12,513 bases of DNA from Chitinophagaceae bacterium (GCA_025963615.1 JAOQAL010000678.1:1-12513); one strand, 5' to 3'. Counted from the first letter of the stretch, positions 1 through 8,231 are shown. The notes: generated by a model not told the origin, from the sequence alone. A program made the numbers and translations.

Positions 1-117
1 GATGAAACCATGGAACTGGCCGAAAGCACGTTGAATGAAGCGCTGACCGGTGTGCCACCCGATAAGATTGATGTTTGCAAGGAAGTATTGCAAATTGTAT
101 ATAATAATTTGAAATAG
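1..117 (+). CDS. C-terminal end of a truncated gene, possibly a MarR-family transcriptional regulator
   Basis: Frame 1 is open from the window edge to a TAG at 115-117 and gives 38 residues. They read as two helices (ETMELAESTLNEAL and a second ending QIVYNNLK) joined by a short turn containing GVPPDK. A helix, a turn of the 'G-hydrophobic-P/S-x-E/D' type and a final helix ending in N-L is how many MarR-family regulators close, where these helices form the dimer interface. MarR-type regulators are often found beside beta-oxidation genes in Bacteroidota, which fits the acyl-CoA dehydrogenase 175 bp downstream. The DNA-binding domain lies outside the window, so the family is an inference from a short tail and could be wrong; that a gene ends here is more certain. 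Confidence 0.5.
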   Translation, partial: DETMELAESTLNEALTGVPPDKIDVCKEVLQIVYNNLK

Positions 118-132
118 CACTCCGCTAAATCT

Positions 133-148
133 TCCGTCATTGGACGGA
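133..148. other. Small hairpin after the upstream gene
   Basis: TCCGTC (133-138) and GACGGA (143-148) form a perfect 6-bp stem with the four-base loop ATTG, 16 bases after the stop of the truncated upstream gene. There is no T-run on the 3' side; the next bases are GAAAACC. It is therefore a poor intrinsic terminator. It may be an attenuating or RNA-stabilising structure between two co-transcribed genes, or chance. Confidence 0.3.
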
Positions 149-292
149 GAAAACCGGAAACTGAAATTAATAAGTACACAAGGTCATAAAAGTGAAAAAA
201 TATCGAACTTCTTTATATAAAGCAACTTGTAATTTGTAAACGGTCCTGTTCTTCCTGACAGAAAGGTAGATGGGGCTTCTAAATTTAATTCT

Positions 293-2089
293 ATGAGCAG
301 CACTGAAGTCAAAAAAGCAGCAGCATTGAAAGGGGGCGAATGGTTGGTAAAGACCTCATCTCCATTTGATGAGTTCATCCCGGAAGATTTTACCGAGGAA
401 CAAAAGATGATCCGTGATATGTGCGACCAGTTCCTGGACATTGAAGTAATGCCCATCCTGGATCGGATTGATAATTTGGAACCCGGCTTGATGAAATCAT
501 TATTGAAAAAAGCCGGGGAACAGGGACTATTGTCGGTTGCATTTCCTGAAGAGTATGGTGGATTGGGAAAAGATTTTGTTACCGCAACGATTGTGAATGA
601 CAATCTTGGAGCCGGGCACTCTTTTTCTGTAGCCATCGCCGCACATACAGGCATTGGTACGCTGCCTATTTTATATTTTGGAACACCCGAACAGAAGCAA
701 AAATATATTCCCAGGTTAATTACGGGTGAATGGGCGGGTGCTTACGGGCTTACAGAACCGAATAGTGGAAGCGATGCATTGGGCGCAAGAACCTCGGCAA
801 AATTGAACGCCGCCGGCACTCATTATCTTTTGAATGGACAGAAATGCTGGATTACCAATGGCGGATTTGCGGACGTATATACTGTATTTGCAAAAATAGA
901 CGGAGATAAATTTAGTGCGTTTATAGTTGACCGTGGTACTGAAGGTTTTACGCAAGGCCCCGAAGAACATAAAATGGGAATAAAGGGATCTTCCACCGTC
1001 CAGCTTTATTTCCAGGATTGCAAAGTGCCCGTAGAAAACCTGCTGGGAGAAATTGGTAAAGGACATCGGATCGCTTTTAATATTCTTAACATTGGCCGTC
1101 TGAAACTATGCGCTGCCGCATTAGGAGGTTCCAAAAGAGCCCTGTCAGAAACTGTAACCTATGCCAAAACAAGAGAACAGTTTAAACAACCGATAGCAAA
1201 TTTTGGAGCCATTAAACATAAGTTGGGAGAAATGGCTATCCGCATTTTTGTTGGAGAAAGTGCGTTATACCGTACGGCAAAATGGATAGATGAGAAAGAG
1301 CATGAACTAACCGCTGCCGGTAAACCATTCAATGAAGCGTTGCTCGGGGCTGCGGAAGAATATGCCATTGAATGTGCCATGTTGAAAGTTTATGGTAGTG
1401 AGACACTTGATTTTGTGGTGGATGAAGGCGTGCAGGTTCACGGGGGGAATGGTTTCAGTGCTGAGTATAATATCTCCAGGGCTTACCGGGACAGCCGCAT
1501 TAACAGGATTTATGAAGGAACGAATGAAATCAACCGCCTGCTTACGTTGGATATGACGTTGAAAAGAGCGATGCAGGGGCGACTGGATCTGATGGGGCCG
1601 GCAATGGGTGTGCAAAAAGAATTAATGAGCATCCCTGATTTTGGAGGGGATGATGAAGCTCCGTTTGCGAAAGAATTGAAGTTAATTGCTAACCTTAAAA
1701 AGGCTATTCTGCTGACATCCGGCGCCGCAGTCCAAAAATTGATGGCAAAAATAGAAAACGAACAGGAAGTTTTAATGAACATAGCGGATATGGCCATCGA
1801 AACATTTAATGCCGAAAGTGTCTTGCTGCGGGTGATGAAATTGACTGACCGGCTGGGAGAAGATAATTGTAAATTATATCTGGATATCACACATACTTAT
1901 TTATATGATGCTGCTGACAGAATCAATAAGGCAGGAAAAGATGCGGTAAATTCTTTTGCAGATGGCGACGATCAAAGAATGATTTTGATGGGCCTGAAAC
2001 GATTTACAAAAGCAGAATCATTTAACACCAAAGAATCAAGACGCCGGATTGCTGATAAGATGATTGCGGAAGGAAAGTATTGCTTTTGA
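293..2089 (+). CDS. Acyl-CoA dehydrogenase, long (~600 aa) form with extra C-terminal domain
   Basis: This FAD enzyme carries out the first step of fatty-acid beta-oxidation, introducing the alpha-beta double bond in acyl-CoA and passing electrons to electron-transfer flavoprotein. The 598 residues show an N-terminal helical domain (about 33-144), the middle beta domain (about 148-243, with the AYGLTEPNSGSDA signature and WITNGG flavin-contact motif) and a C-terminal helical domain (about 255-418). QVHGGNGF at 381-388 and IYEGTNEI at 406-413 form the second signature; E408 in YEGT is the expected catalytic base. Short-chain enzymes end near here at ~380-400 residues. This one continues ~170 residues, as in VLCAD/ACAD9-like proteins, where the tail helps dimerise or contact membrane. 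Substrate length cannot be read from sequence, but this architecture favours long chains. The ATG at 293 is preferred because it leaves a usual leader before the N-domain; no Shine-Dalgarno is visible, which is normal for Bacteroidota. It may be co-transcribed with the preceding gene. Confidence 0.95.
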   Translation: MSSTEVKKAAALKGGEWLVKTSSPFDEFIPEDFTEEQKMIRDMCDQFLDIEVMPILDRIDNLEPGLMKSLLKKAGEQGLLSVAFPEEYGGLGKDFVTATIVNDNLGAGHSFSVAIAAHTGIGTLPILYFGTPEQKQKYIPRLITGEWAGAYGLTEPNSGSDALGARTSAKLNAAGTHYLLNGQKCWITNGGFADVYTVFAKIDGDKFSAFIVDRGTEGFTQGPEEHKMGIKGSSTVQLYFQDCKVPVENLLGEIGKGHRIAFNILNIGRLKLCAAALGGSKRALSETVTYAKTREQFKQPIANFGAIKHKLGEMAIRIFVGESALYRTAKWIDEKEHELTAAGKPFNEALLGAAEEYAIECAMLKVYGSETLDFVVDEGVQVHGGNGFSAEYNISRAYRDSRINRIYEGTNEINRLLTLDMTLKRAMQGRLDLMGPAMGVQKELMSIPDFGGDDEAPFAKELKLIANLKKAILLTSGAAVQKLMAKIENEQEVLMNIADMAIETFNAESVLLRVMKLTDRLGEDNCKLYLDITHTYLYDAADRINKAGKDAVNSFADGDDQRMILMGLKRFTKAESFNTKESRRRIADKMIAEGKYCF

Positions 2090-2106
2090 AATTGATTACT
2101 TTCCGG

Positions 2107-2832
2107 TTAGCCCGCCGTTTCTTTCGGAAATGCAATCTTTTCATTCGGGTACAGCCTGCTGAGCTCGTTCTGGGTGGTTTTTAATTCGTCCAGGATACTT
2201 AGCCTCTTTTTTTCAATGACCAAACCAATAGAAGCAAGCATGGCGGAGAGCGTTACAACAAAGAAATAAACAAGAAATGCATTTTCTACATCAGGAGTCT
2301 TATATACATACCAGAATAAATAAATTATAAAAAAACATCCATAAAGAAATAAAGTAGAAGAGGCCATTAATGCTTTGCCCGCGGCTTTGCCATGCTGGAT
2401 GACTTCCTTTATCTGGTCAATGAAGAAAATAAAACTGAGTAATACGATCAGCAGGATACCGGGACCCAGAATAATTGTTATGGTATTCCGGCTAAATCCG
2501 AATAGGGCTGTTACGAGTACTTCAAAAGCAAGGAAGCTAAGGATGGCAATATAAATTTTTCTCCGCAGGCCAGGTGATTTTGTAAAATAAAGCAGGTACA
2601 TGAGGGCGAAGGGAACATCCAGTAAATTATTGAAAATGCCAAAACCTCTTATATAAGAAGGGGAGATGGAGATTATTTTTTCCGACAAAAGGTTATAAAT
2701 AAAAGCTGACAGGTAATAAAGCATCAAAATGAGTAAACTCCTGTTTTTATATAAACGCAGGCAGGATATAAGTGCTACCGGGAGAAGTAAAGCGACCGTC
2801 GAAATATAGCCCATCGTTTGATACCAGGTCAT
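2107..2832 (-). CDS. Uncharacterised seven-helix integral membrane protein
   Basis: I do not recognise this 241-residue protein as a named family. Seven hydrophobic segments are visible at about residues 8-28, 32-50, 61-83, 92-113, 117-141, 154-177 and 184-206. They are followed by a charged, helix-prone tail (IEKKRLSILDELKTTQNEL, about 206-225) that could be a short coiled coil. There is no signal peptide and no catalytic or metal-binding motif I can name. Charged loops (KN near 29-30, GLRRK near 88-92, IEKKR at 206-210) suggest a cytoplasmic C-terminus by the positive-inside rule; with seven helices the N-terminus would be outside. The topology resembles 7TM sensor modules that lack an output domain, but this is only resemblance. 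The gene is convergent with the acyl-CoA dehydrogenase (17-bp gap) and divergent from the amidase, so it is probably transcribed alone. Its start at 2832 is the first ATG before helix 1. Confidence 0.8.
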   Translation of the reverse strand: MTWYQTMGYISTVALLLPVALISCLRLYKNRSLLILMLYYLSAFIYNLLSEKIISISPSYIRGFGIFNNLLDVPFALMYLLYFTKSPGLRRKIYIAILSFLAFEVLVTALFGFSRNTITIILGPGILLIVLLSFIFFIDQIKEVIQHGKAAGKALMASSTLFLYGCFFIIYLFWYVYKTPDVENAFLVYFFVVTLSAMLASIGLVIEKKRLSILDELKTTQNELSRLYPNEKIAFPKETAG

Positions 2833-2999
2833 TGCAATTCGTTTTATTTAGGATAAGGATTTGTACTTACAAATAAACGGCTCAATTTCGCGCGTAGTGC
2901 TTAAGGGAAGCACTTTGTTCAAAAATTCAGTAAAAGCCTAAAGAGCCCTAGTAAATCTACGGTAAAACGATACAGGTGTTTTTATCTTATTTTACATTT

Positions 3000-4169
3000 A
3001 TGAAATATTGCATTCCCGCGATCTCCCTTTTTTTATCCTTCCCATCGTTATGGGCACAGCAACATGACGGAAGCATTTTGAAAGGGCACACCACAGGCCC
3101 ATTACCCTACCTGGAATATGGATTAGGCGAAGACCGTCTCGGTGGGGCCAAGATGACATTTTTGGATACCAATATTGTTGTAAAGGTTGTTGATAGTATC
3201 AATAACAGGTATAAAATAGAATTGACCAAAAATCATTATGCTTATTTACCGAAAGAAAATTTTGCCGCGGACTCCTCGATCCCAGCGCATTCTTTTTATC
3301 TAACAGATAACTGGAAAGTCTCTGGCGATGATAAATTCGACTATGTGACAATCGGTTTAAATGGAAAATTGCCTTACCGTTCTGTCCAGGAGATCAATCC
3401 TTCAAGAATTGTAGTAGATATTTTTGGAGCCACCAGTAATACAAACTGGATTAACCTGCTATCAACGGCAAAAGAAATAAAAAATGCATACTATCAACAG
3501 GTGGAGGACGATGTGTTCCGGATTATCATTGAATTAAAACACCCACAACATTGGGGCTACACTATTTTTTATGATGGTAACAAATTGATTATTCGGGTAA
3601 AACGACAACCAAAGATATTGTCATTGTCAAAACTCAAAATAGCGATAGATCCAGGACATGGCGGGGACAATATTGGAGAAACAGGCCGTAAAAGCGGAAT
3701 CGAGGAAAAAAACTACACATTAAAAATCGCCAATGAACTGCAGGAAACATTGAAGAATGAAAATGCTTCTGTGTTCATGACAAGAGAAAAAGACACCAGC
3801 ATTTCGATGATTGAAAGGATCATGATGCTCCGGGCGCAGGATCCTGATTTTCTCATCAGTATTCATCTTAACTCATCGGATATCGATACGGTCAGAGGAG
3901 CAAGTACCTATTACCGTTATATAGGTTTCCGGCCATTGTCACAGTTTATCCTGAAACGCCTGAAGGAAATGAAACTGGAAGAGTTTGGGAATATCGGCAA
4001 TTTCAATTTCGGATTGAATGGCCCTACCGATTATCCTAATTGTCTGGTTGAAGTAGCTTTCTTAAGTAATAGAAGCGATGAAAAGAAAATCCTGGATCCC
4101 GGTTTCCGCAAAGTGGTAGCGGTTAAAATAGCGGCGGGTATTAAAGACTGGCTTCGTTCGCTGCAATAA
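3000..4169 (+). CDS. Secreted N-acetylmuramoyl-L-alanine amidase (Amidase_3 type)
   Basis: This enzyme hydrolyses the amide bond between N-acetylmuramic acid and L-alanine of peptidoglycan, typically for cell separation or wall turnover in the periplasm. From the ATG at 3000 the product has 389 residues. Residues 1-19 form a signal peptide with a probable cut after SLWA (A19/Q20). Residues ~45-86 look like a small SH3-type beta domain, and ~112-200 like an AMIN-type beta domain, which in related enzymes targets the wall. The catalytic domain (~212-388) has the zinc ligands H220 in DPGHGG, E236 in GIEEK and H289 in SIHLNS, and the general-base glutamate E351 in VEVAFLSN. An in-frame ATG at 2976 would add eight residues (MFLSYFTF) before the lysine and blur the signal peptide, so 3000 is preferred. 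The 3' end lies 4 bp from the end of pgl on the other strand. SH3 and AMIN assignments are by pattern and less certain than the catalytic domain. Confidence 0.93.
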   Translation: MKYCIPAISLFLSFPSLWAQQHDGSILKGHTTGPLPYLEYGLGEDRLGGAKMTFLDTNIVVKVVDSINNRYKIELTKNHYAYLPKENFAADSSIPAHSFYLTDNWKVSGDDKFDYVTIGLNGKLPYRSVQEINPSRIVVDIFGATSNTNWINLLSTAKEIKNAYYQQVEDDVFRIIIELKHPQHWGYTIFYDGNKLIIRVKRQPKILSLSKLKIAIDPGHGGDNIGETGRKSGIEEKNYTLKIANELQETLKNENASVFMTREKDTSISMIERIMMLRAQDPDFLISIHLNSSDIDTVRGASTYYRYIGFRPLSQFILKRLKEMKLEEFGNIGNFNFGLNGPTDYPNCLVEVAFLSNRSDEKKILDPGFRKVVAVKIAAGIKDWLRSLQ

Positions 4170-4173
4170 TTAA

Positions 4174-4899
4174 TCAGGGTGCAATATCTGCTGCCGCGGC
4201 TGCATCAGCAAACCAGTATAATTCGTCACTATAAGGTTGAATAATTTGTGCAGGATATAAACCCGGATCATGTTCGCCGTACAACACGTTATAGAGCGAA
4301 GCAGCCTTATCGCCCCCGCTTACTAAAAATGCGACCCTGGCCGATTTATTTACAACAGGAACCGTAAGACTTATACGATATGATTTTTGTTCTTCCAGGT
4401 AAAAGGCTTTTACCCATCTTTCCTTTTCATGAATGATGTCATAACCCGGAAAAAGCGAAAGTGTATGAGCATTATCGCCCATGCCCAACAAGACCAGGTC
4501 GAACGAATGTCTCCTGTGCGTAAAATACTCATGCAATATTTTTTCATAAGCATCAGCAGAAGCTTCCGGCTCAATATCTGTTCTCATCATATGAATTTGT
4601 TCACGGGGAACAGGAACATGATTCAACAGGCTTTCAAAAGCCATTTTCGCGTTGTTCCTGTCATCGGTAAAAGGAACATAACGTTCATCTCCCCAGAAAA
4701 TATGAAGCTTGCTCCAGTCAATGCTGTTTTTATAATTTTCTGACGATAATAACTGATATAGTTTTTTTGGAGTATTACCACCTGATAAAGCCAGGGTAAA
4801 CCGTTCCTGCTTTGTTAATGTTTCATTGACATAATTTGTAACCCAGCCGGCAACCCGCCTGCTTAATTCCTCCAGATCATTTGAAACATTAAGATTCAT
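4174..4899 (-). CDS. pgl: 6-phosphogluconolactonase
   Basis: Pgl hydrolyses 6-phospho-D-glucono-1,5-lactone to 6-phosphogluconate, step two of the oxidative pentose phosphate pathway, in the cytoplasm. The 241-residue length is usual for the DevB/SOL type, related to glucosamine-6-phosphate isomerases. Visible motifs are LALSGGNTPKKLY (36-48, phosphate-binding loop), FWGDERYVP (68-76), LLGMGDNAHTLSLFPG (137-152), and PAQIIQP (216-222) followed by WFADAAAA near the end. H145 matches the conserved active-site histidine. The loop reads GDNAHT where most homologues I know have a GxDGHT-type sequence, so an aspartate is replaced by N143 and a glycine by A144. The gene is last in the gnd-zwf-pgl operon, 42 bp after zwf, which fixes its role and rules out a NagB assignment. 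Confidence 0.95.
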   Translation of the reverse strand: MNLNVSNDLEELSRRVAGWVTNYVNETLTKQERFTLALSGGNTPKKLYQLLSSENYKNSIDWSKLHIFWGDERYVPFTDDRNNAKMAFESLLNHVPVPREQIHMMRTDIEPEASADAYEKILHEYFTHRRHSFDLVLLGMGDNAHTLSLFPGYDIIHEKERWVKAFYLEEQKSYRISLTVPVVNKSARVAFLVSGGDKAASLYNVLYGEHDPGLYPAQIIQPYSDELYWFADAAAAADIAP

Positions 4900-4941
4900 A
4901 GACGTTGCTATCTTTATTTTTTTAAATCAGTGGATAAAAAA

Positions 4942-6459
4942 TCATTCCTTATTTTTTGACGGAAGTGAAACCCAGTTATGTCCGTCTCTTGCAATTAAAG
5001 CCTCCGCATCTTCCGGTCCCCAGCCATCAGGGGAATAATTCGGAAAATCTATAGGCGGACGGCTTTGCCAGGCTTCCAGTATCGGTGTGATAACTTTCCA
5101 GGCGGCTTCCACCTGGTCGGCACGCATAAACAAAGTAGGGTCTCCTTCAATAACATCCTGCAGCAGCGTTTCATACGCCTCCGGTTCATACCCATCGTAC
5201 GCTTCTGCATAGTTGAAAACCATATCCACAGGATTCAAAATCATGTTGGGCCCGGGACGTTTTGCCTGGAAACGCATTCGGATACTTGTTTCCGGCTGAA
5301 TGCTGAAGGTTAACCTGTTGGGCCGCCATGTTTCGGCAGCCTCGCCAGGAAATGAATAATGCGGCGCTTCTTTGAAATGAATCGTAATCAAGGTCGTTTT
5401 TTCGTGCAGGTACTTACCCGTACGCACATAAAACGGAACGTTTTGCCAACGCCAGTTATCAATATAAAATTTTGCTGCTACAAACGTGTCAACAGGTGAT
5501 TGTGGGCTTACACTTTTTTCCTGGCGATAGGCCTGTACCTGTTTTCCTTTTATCCAGCCGGCCGAGTATTGCCCACGCACGGTATGGGCGTGTACGTCTT
5601 CAGGATCCAGTTTACGGATAGCATTCAGTACATCTACTTTTTTATTCCTGATTTCATTGGCTTCAAATGAAATCGGCGCTTCCATGGCTACCATGCAAAG
5701 TAATTGCAGGATATGATTCTGGACCATATCCCGCAAAGCGCCCGCCTGTTCATAGTAGCCGCCCCGGTCTTCTACGCCGACCGTTTCGGCTGCTGTTATT
5801 TGTACATGGTCTATATAATTACTGTTCCACACCGGTTCAAACAGAGCATTGGCAAAGCGGAAGGCAATAATGTTCTGTACCGTTTCCTTGCCCAGGTAAT
5901 GATCAATGCGGAAAATCTGGTCTTCGTCAAACAGCGTCCCCAACAACTTATTTAGTTCATCCGCACTTTGCAGGTCATGACCAAATGGTTTTTCAAAAAC
6001 AATCCGTCTTGTTGTTGAATCAAGACATAATTTTTGTTCTGATAATTTTACAGCGATTGCCGGCGCCAGTTGAGGCGCTACAGCCAGGTAAAAAATTACA
6101 GTGGGTTGCGCATCCCATTCCTTAGCCTTATCATTTACCCAGGTGGCAAGACTGGTATAAGTTTCTGTATTGAGTAAATCAAGTTCATGATAAGAAACAT
6201 GTTCAGCAAAACTTTTCCATTGTCCGTTCGGTTCACCCTTCCTCCTCGAAAATTGTTGAACACCTTCTAACAACTTGTCCCGGTAGTCATTATCGGATGC
6301 AAACGTCGTACGCCCAACACCTATGACTGCGAATTTTTCAGGCAGGTACTTATCGATGAATAAATTGTATAAAGCAGGTATCAGTTTCCGGTTAGCAAGG
6401 TCGCCGCTGCCACCAAATATGAAAATGATCGTCGGGGATAATACTTTTTTATTTTCCAT
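4942..6459 (-). CDS. zwf: Glucose-6-phosphate 1-dehydrogenase
   Basis: Zwf oxidises glucose 6-phosphate to 6-phosphogluconolactone, normally reducing NADP+, and commits carbon to the oxidative pentose phosphate pathway. The 505 residues match the usual ~490-510. The N-terminal Rossmann domain carries the dinucleotide loop FGGSGDLANRK (15-25). EKPFG (156-160) lies in the hinge between domains. RIDHYLGKE (184-192) is the substrate-binding signature; D186 and H187 correspond to the Leuconostoc mesenteroides D177/H178 pair, and H249 in MVQNH corresponds to its catalytic H240, with the same 62-residue spacing. The C-terminal beta+alpha domain follows (from ~190), including TGKYLHEK and FNYAEAYDGYEPEAYE. 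No key residue is missing. ATG at 6459 leaves a short leader before the Rossmann strand. It sits between gnd and pgl in the same direction, so its pathway role is secure; NADP+ versus NAD+ preference cannot be proven from sequence. Confidence 0.97.
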   Translation of the reverse strand: MENKKVLSPTIIFIFGGSGDLANRKLIPALYNLFIDKYLPEKFAVIGVGRTTFASDNDYRDKLLEGVQQFSRRKGEPNGQWKSFAEHVSYHELDLLNTETYTSLATWVNDKAKEWDAQPTVIFYLAVAPQLAPAIAVKLSEQKLCLDSTTRRIVFEKPFGHDLQSADELNKLLGTLFDEDQIFRIDHYLGKETVQNIIAFRFANALFEPVWNSNYIDHVQITAAETVGVEDRGGYYEQAGALRDMVQNHILQLLCMVAMEAPISFEANEIRNKKVDVLNAIRKLDPEDVHAHTVRGQYSAGWIKGKQVQAYRQEKSVSPQSPVDTFVAAKFYIDNWRWQNVPFYVRTGKYLHEKTTLITIHFKEAPHYSFPGEAAETWRPNRLTFSIQPETSIRMRFQAKRPGPNMILNPVDMVFNYAEAYDGYEPEAYETLLQDVIEGDPTLFMRADQVEAAWKVITPILEAWQSRPPIDFPNYSPDGWGPEDAEALIARDGHNWVSLPSKNKE

Positions 6460-6497
6460 CTGTTTGTAAACAATTCTTGTTTATAAAGGTTCATTTT

Positions 6498-7910
6498 TTA
6501 CTCCCACTCCGTGTGAAAACTTCCTTCTTTATCAACCCGCTGGTAGCCATGCGCGCCAAAGAAATCGCGCTGTGCCTGGATCAGGTTCGTCGGCATCTTT
6601 TCACTGCACCAGGCATCAAAATATCCCAAGGCACTGCTTAACCCGGCGACAGGTATTTTACCCGCGGCACCACGTTGAACCGTTTTGCGCAAACCATTTT
6701 GCGTTTTCTTTATCAGGGACGCTACTTTTTTATTCAGTAAAATATTGGAAAGATCAGCATCGCGCTTATAGGCCGTAGTAAAAGTTTCCAGTAATGTGGA
6801 ACGTATAATACAACCACCGCGCCAGATACGCACTACATCCTTCAAAGGAATTTCCATTTGCAACTCAGCCGAAGCTTTATGCAGCATGGATAATCCCTGG
6901 GCATAACAGACGATCATCGCGGCATACAAGGCATCATGCAACTGGGCAATGACCTTTTCTCTGTCGTTACTTACCGTCTTGATTTTTGGTTTGTAAAGCG
7001 CCGCTGCGGCAACCCGTTCTTCTTTATATGAGGAAAGATCTCTCATCGCAACAGCCATATCAATAGTAGGAATTGAAACCGGCAGGTTCATAGCATCCTG
7101 CGAGGTCCATTTACCCGTGCCCTTCGAACCGGCCTTATCTAGGATGACATCAACCAAACGGTCTTTCGTGATATCATCCTGGTTTAAAAATATAGCAGCT
7201 GAAATTTCAATTAAGAATGACTGTAGCGCTCCTTCATTCCATTTTTTAAATACTTCATGCAACTCGTCATTATTTAAACCCAGGCTTTGCTTTAGCACAT
7301 CATATACTTCACTGATCAGTTGCATAATGGCATATTCAATTCCATTATGAACCATTTTGACATAATGCCCCGCGGCCCCCTTGCCCATATAGGCCACACA
7401 GGGTTCATCATTTACTTTGGCAGAAACAGCTTCCAGCAAGGGTTTTAATTCCTTCCAGGCTTCCACATCGCCACCGGGCATAATGCTGGGTCCCGTGCGG
7501 GCGCCATGTTCACCGCCAGATACGCCCATGCCCATAAAATGGATCCCTTTGTCTTTTAAATAATTGATGCGTGCAAGGGTATCAGTATAATGCGAATTGC
7601 CGCCATCAATAACGATATCATCTTTTTCCAGCAAGGGCAGCAGATCACCGATAACACTATCCACGATGGGTCCGGCCGGCACCAGCATCATCAGTTTTCG
7701 CGGGCGTTTCAATTGCTGTACCATCTCAGCCAACGTACTGACTCCCTTTACTACGGTATCCGAAGTAGCCGAACTTTCCAGCAACGCGGCTTTGCTGATG
7801 TCCTTATCAAAACCAATGGCGGCAAACCCATGGTCGGCCATATTAAGTAACAGGTTTCTACCCATGACACCGAGGCCAATCATACCAAAATCATAAGATG
7901 TTTCGCTCAT
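6498..7910 (-). CDS. gnd: 6-phosphogluconate dehydrogenase, decarboxylating
   Basis: Gnd oxidatively decarboxylates 6-phosphogluconate to ribulose 5-phosphate and CO2 with NADP+, step three of the oxidative branch. At 470 residues it is the long, homodimeric (E. coli-like) form, not the ~300-residue short form. The Rossmann loop is GLGVMGRNLLLNMADHG (12-28). Substrate motifs are GGNSHYTD (103-110) and SGGEHGARTGPSIMPGG (131-147). K185 and E192 in the HYVKMVHNGIEY segment align with the catalytic Lys183/Glu190 of the E. coli enzyme. The family signature ILDKAGSKGTGKW is at 256-268. The tail includes FGAHGYQRVDKEG and FHTEW, which reaches into the partner subunit's active site. It is the first gene of the gnd-zwf-pgl operon. 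Its leader faces the repeat-filled gap on the right. Confidence 0.97.
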   Translation of the reverse strand: MSETSYDFGMIGLGVMGRNLLLNMADHGFAAIGFDKDISKAALLESSATSDTVVKGVSTLAEMVQQLKRPRKLMMLVPAGPIVDSVIGDLLPLLEKDDIVIDGGNSHYTDTLARINYLKDKGIHFMGMGVSGGEHGARTGPSIMPGGDVEAWKELKPLLEAVSAKVNDEPCVAYMGKGAAGHYVKMVHNGIEYAIMQLISEVYDVLKQSLGLNNDELHEVFKKWNEGALQSFLIEISAAIFLNQDDITKDRLVDVILDKAGSKGTGKWTSQDAMNLPVSIPTIDMAVAMRDLSSYKEERVAAAALYKPKIKTVSNDREKVIAQLHDALYAAMIVCYAQGLSMLHKASAELQMEIPLKDVVRIWRGGCIIRSTLLETFTTAYKRDADLSNILLNKKVASLIKKTQNGLRKTVQRGAAGKIPVAGLSSALGYFDAWCSEKMPTNLIQAQRDFFGAHGYQRVDKEGSFHTEWE

Positions 7911-8033
7911 AGAATCTTTGATTAATTGGAGTGTAATTTATTTAAATCCCAGCGAAGTTCGTGATTGTTTCCTTTGCAATTCAACAATGACAAATGAAAA
8001 ATTGAAGATGCATAAAACATATTGCGTCAATCC

Positions 8034-8045
8034 CGGGGCGCCCCG
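8034..8045. repeat. 12-bp G+C palindrome heading repeat copy 1
   Basis: CGGGGCGCCCCG is a perfect 12-bp palindrome, sitting in TCAATCCCGGGGCGCCCCGT just before the GGCGTCAAG that opens repeat copy 1. In copies 2-4 the same place holds a decayed CCCGATGACTATCG-like palindrome. The position rather than the exact sequence is therefore shared. Confidence 0.6.
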
Positions 8046-8047
8046 TT

Positions 8048-8198
8048 GGCGTCAAGCTAATTTTGATAACAAGTCTGTTGTGTGCTATCGAGGGAGTAGC
8101 GATATAGCGTCGAAGTCACAGTACCTAAGCCCCATCAGGAACCGTCCTGAAAACAGCCTTTAGTCCACCCGGGGTCTTGGGCCAATCTAAAGTAAAAG
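8048..8198 (+). repeat. Intergenic repeat family, copy 1
   Basis: This ~150-bp copy starts at GGCGTCAAG and runs through TAATTTTGATAACAAG, GTGTGCTAT, GAGTAGCGATATAGCG, GAAGTCACAG and GCCCCATCAGG to AATCTAAAGTAAAA. Its 46 bp at 8094-8139 are identical to 8276-8321 in copy 2. It also contains its own hairpin TCAGGA-ACCG-TCCTGA (8135-8150), which the other copies lack. Strand is given relative to the GGCGTCAAG-first reading; the direction of any transcript is unknown. Confidence 0.85.
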
Positions 8199-8231
8199 TT
8201 TTTTGTCGCAGATCCCGGTGACTTTCGCATA

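Larger units (their letters stand above)
4174..7910 (-). other. gnd-zwf-pgl operon (oxidative pentose phosphate pathway)
   Basis: Three genes on the minus strand follow one another with gaps of 38 bp (6460-6497) and 42 bp (4900-4941), with no terminator-like hairpin plus T-run between them, so they are probably one transcript starting upstream of 7910. Together they encode the whole oxidative branch and would produce two NADPH and one ribulose 5-phosphate per glucose 6-phosphate. Gene order (third, first, second step) does not follow reaction order. I found no convincing Bacteroidota-type promoter in the 7911-8000 leader, so the start of transcription is unassigned. Confidence 0.8.

Noticed and set aside
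221..240. Promoter -7 box (TAATTTG, 230-236) before the acyl-CoA dehydrogenase
   Set aside because: It is one base short of TAnnTTTG and has no TTG at the right distance upstream; in AT-rich DNA such partial matches are expected by chance.
1510..1890. Open frames antisense to the acyl-CoA dehydrogenase, including 1510-1890 and 184-654
   Set aside because: They are mirrored by a strong family match on the + strand and have no recognisable features or promoter.
2976..2999. Upstream ATG as the start of the amidase
   Set aside because: It would put eight hydrophobic residues before the positively charged start of a normal signal peptide; the ATG at 3000 gives a standard one.
7918..8163. 81-codon + strand open frame upstream of the gnd start
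   Set aside because: It runs through the gnd leader into repeat copy 1, has no protein-like pattern, and its frame is not kept in the other repeat copies.
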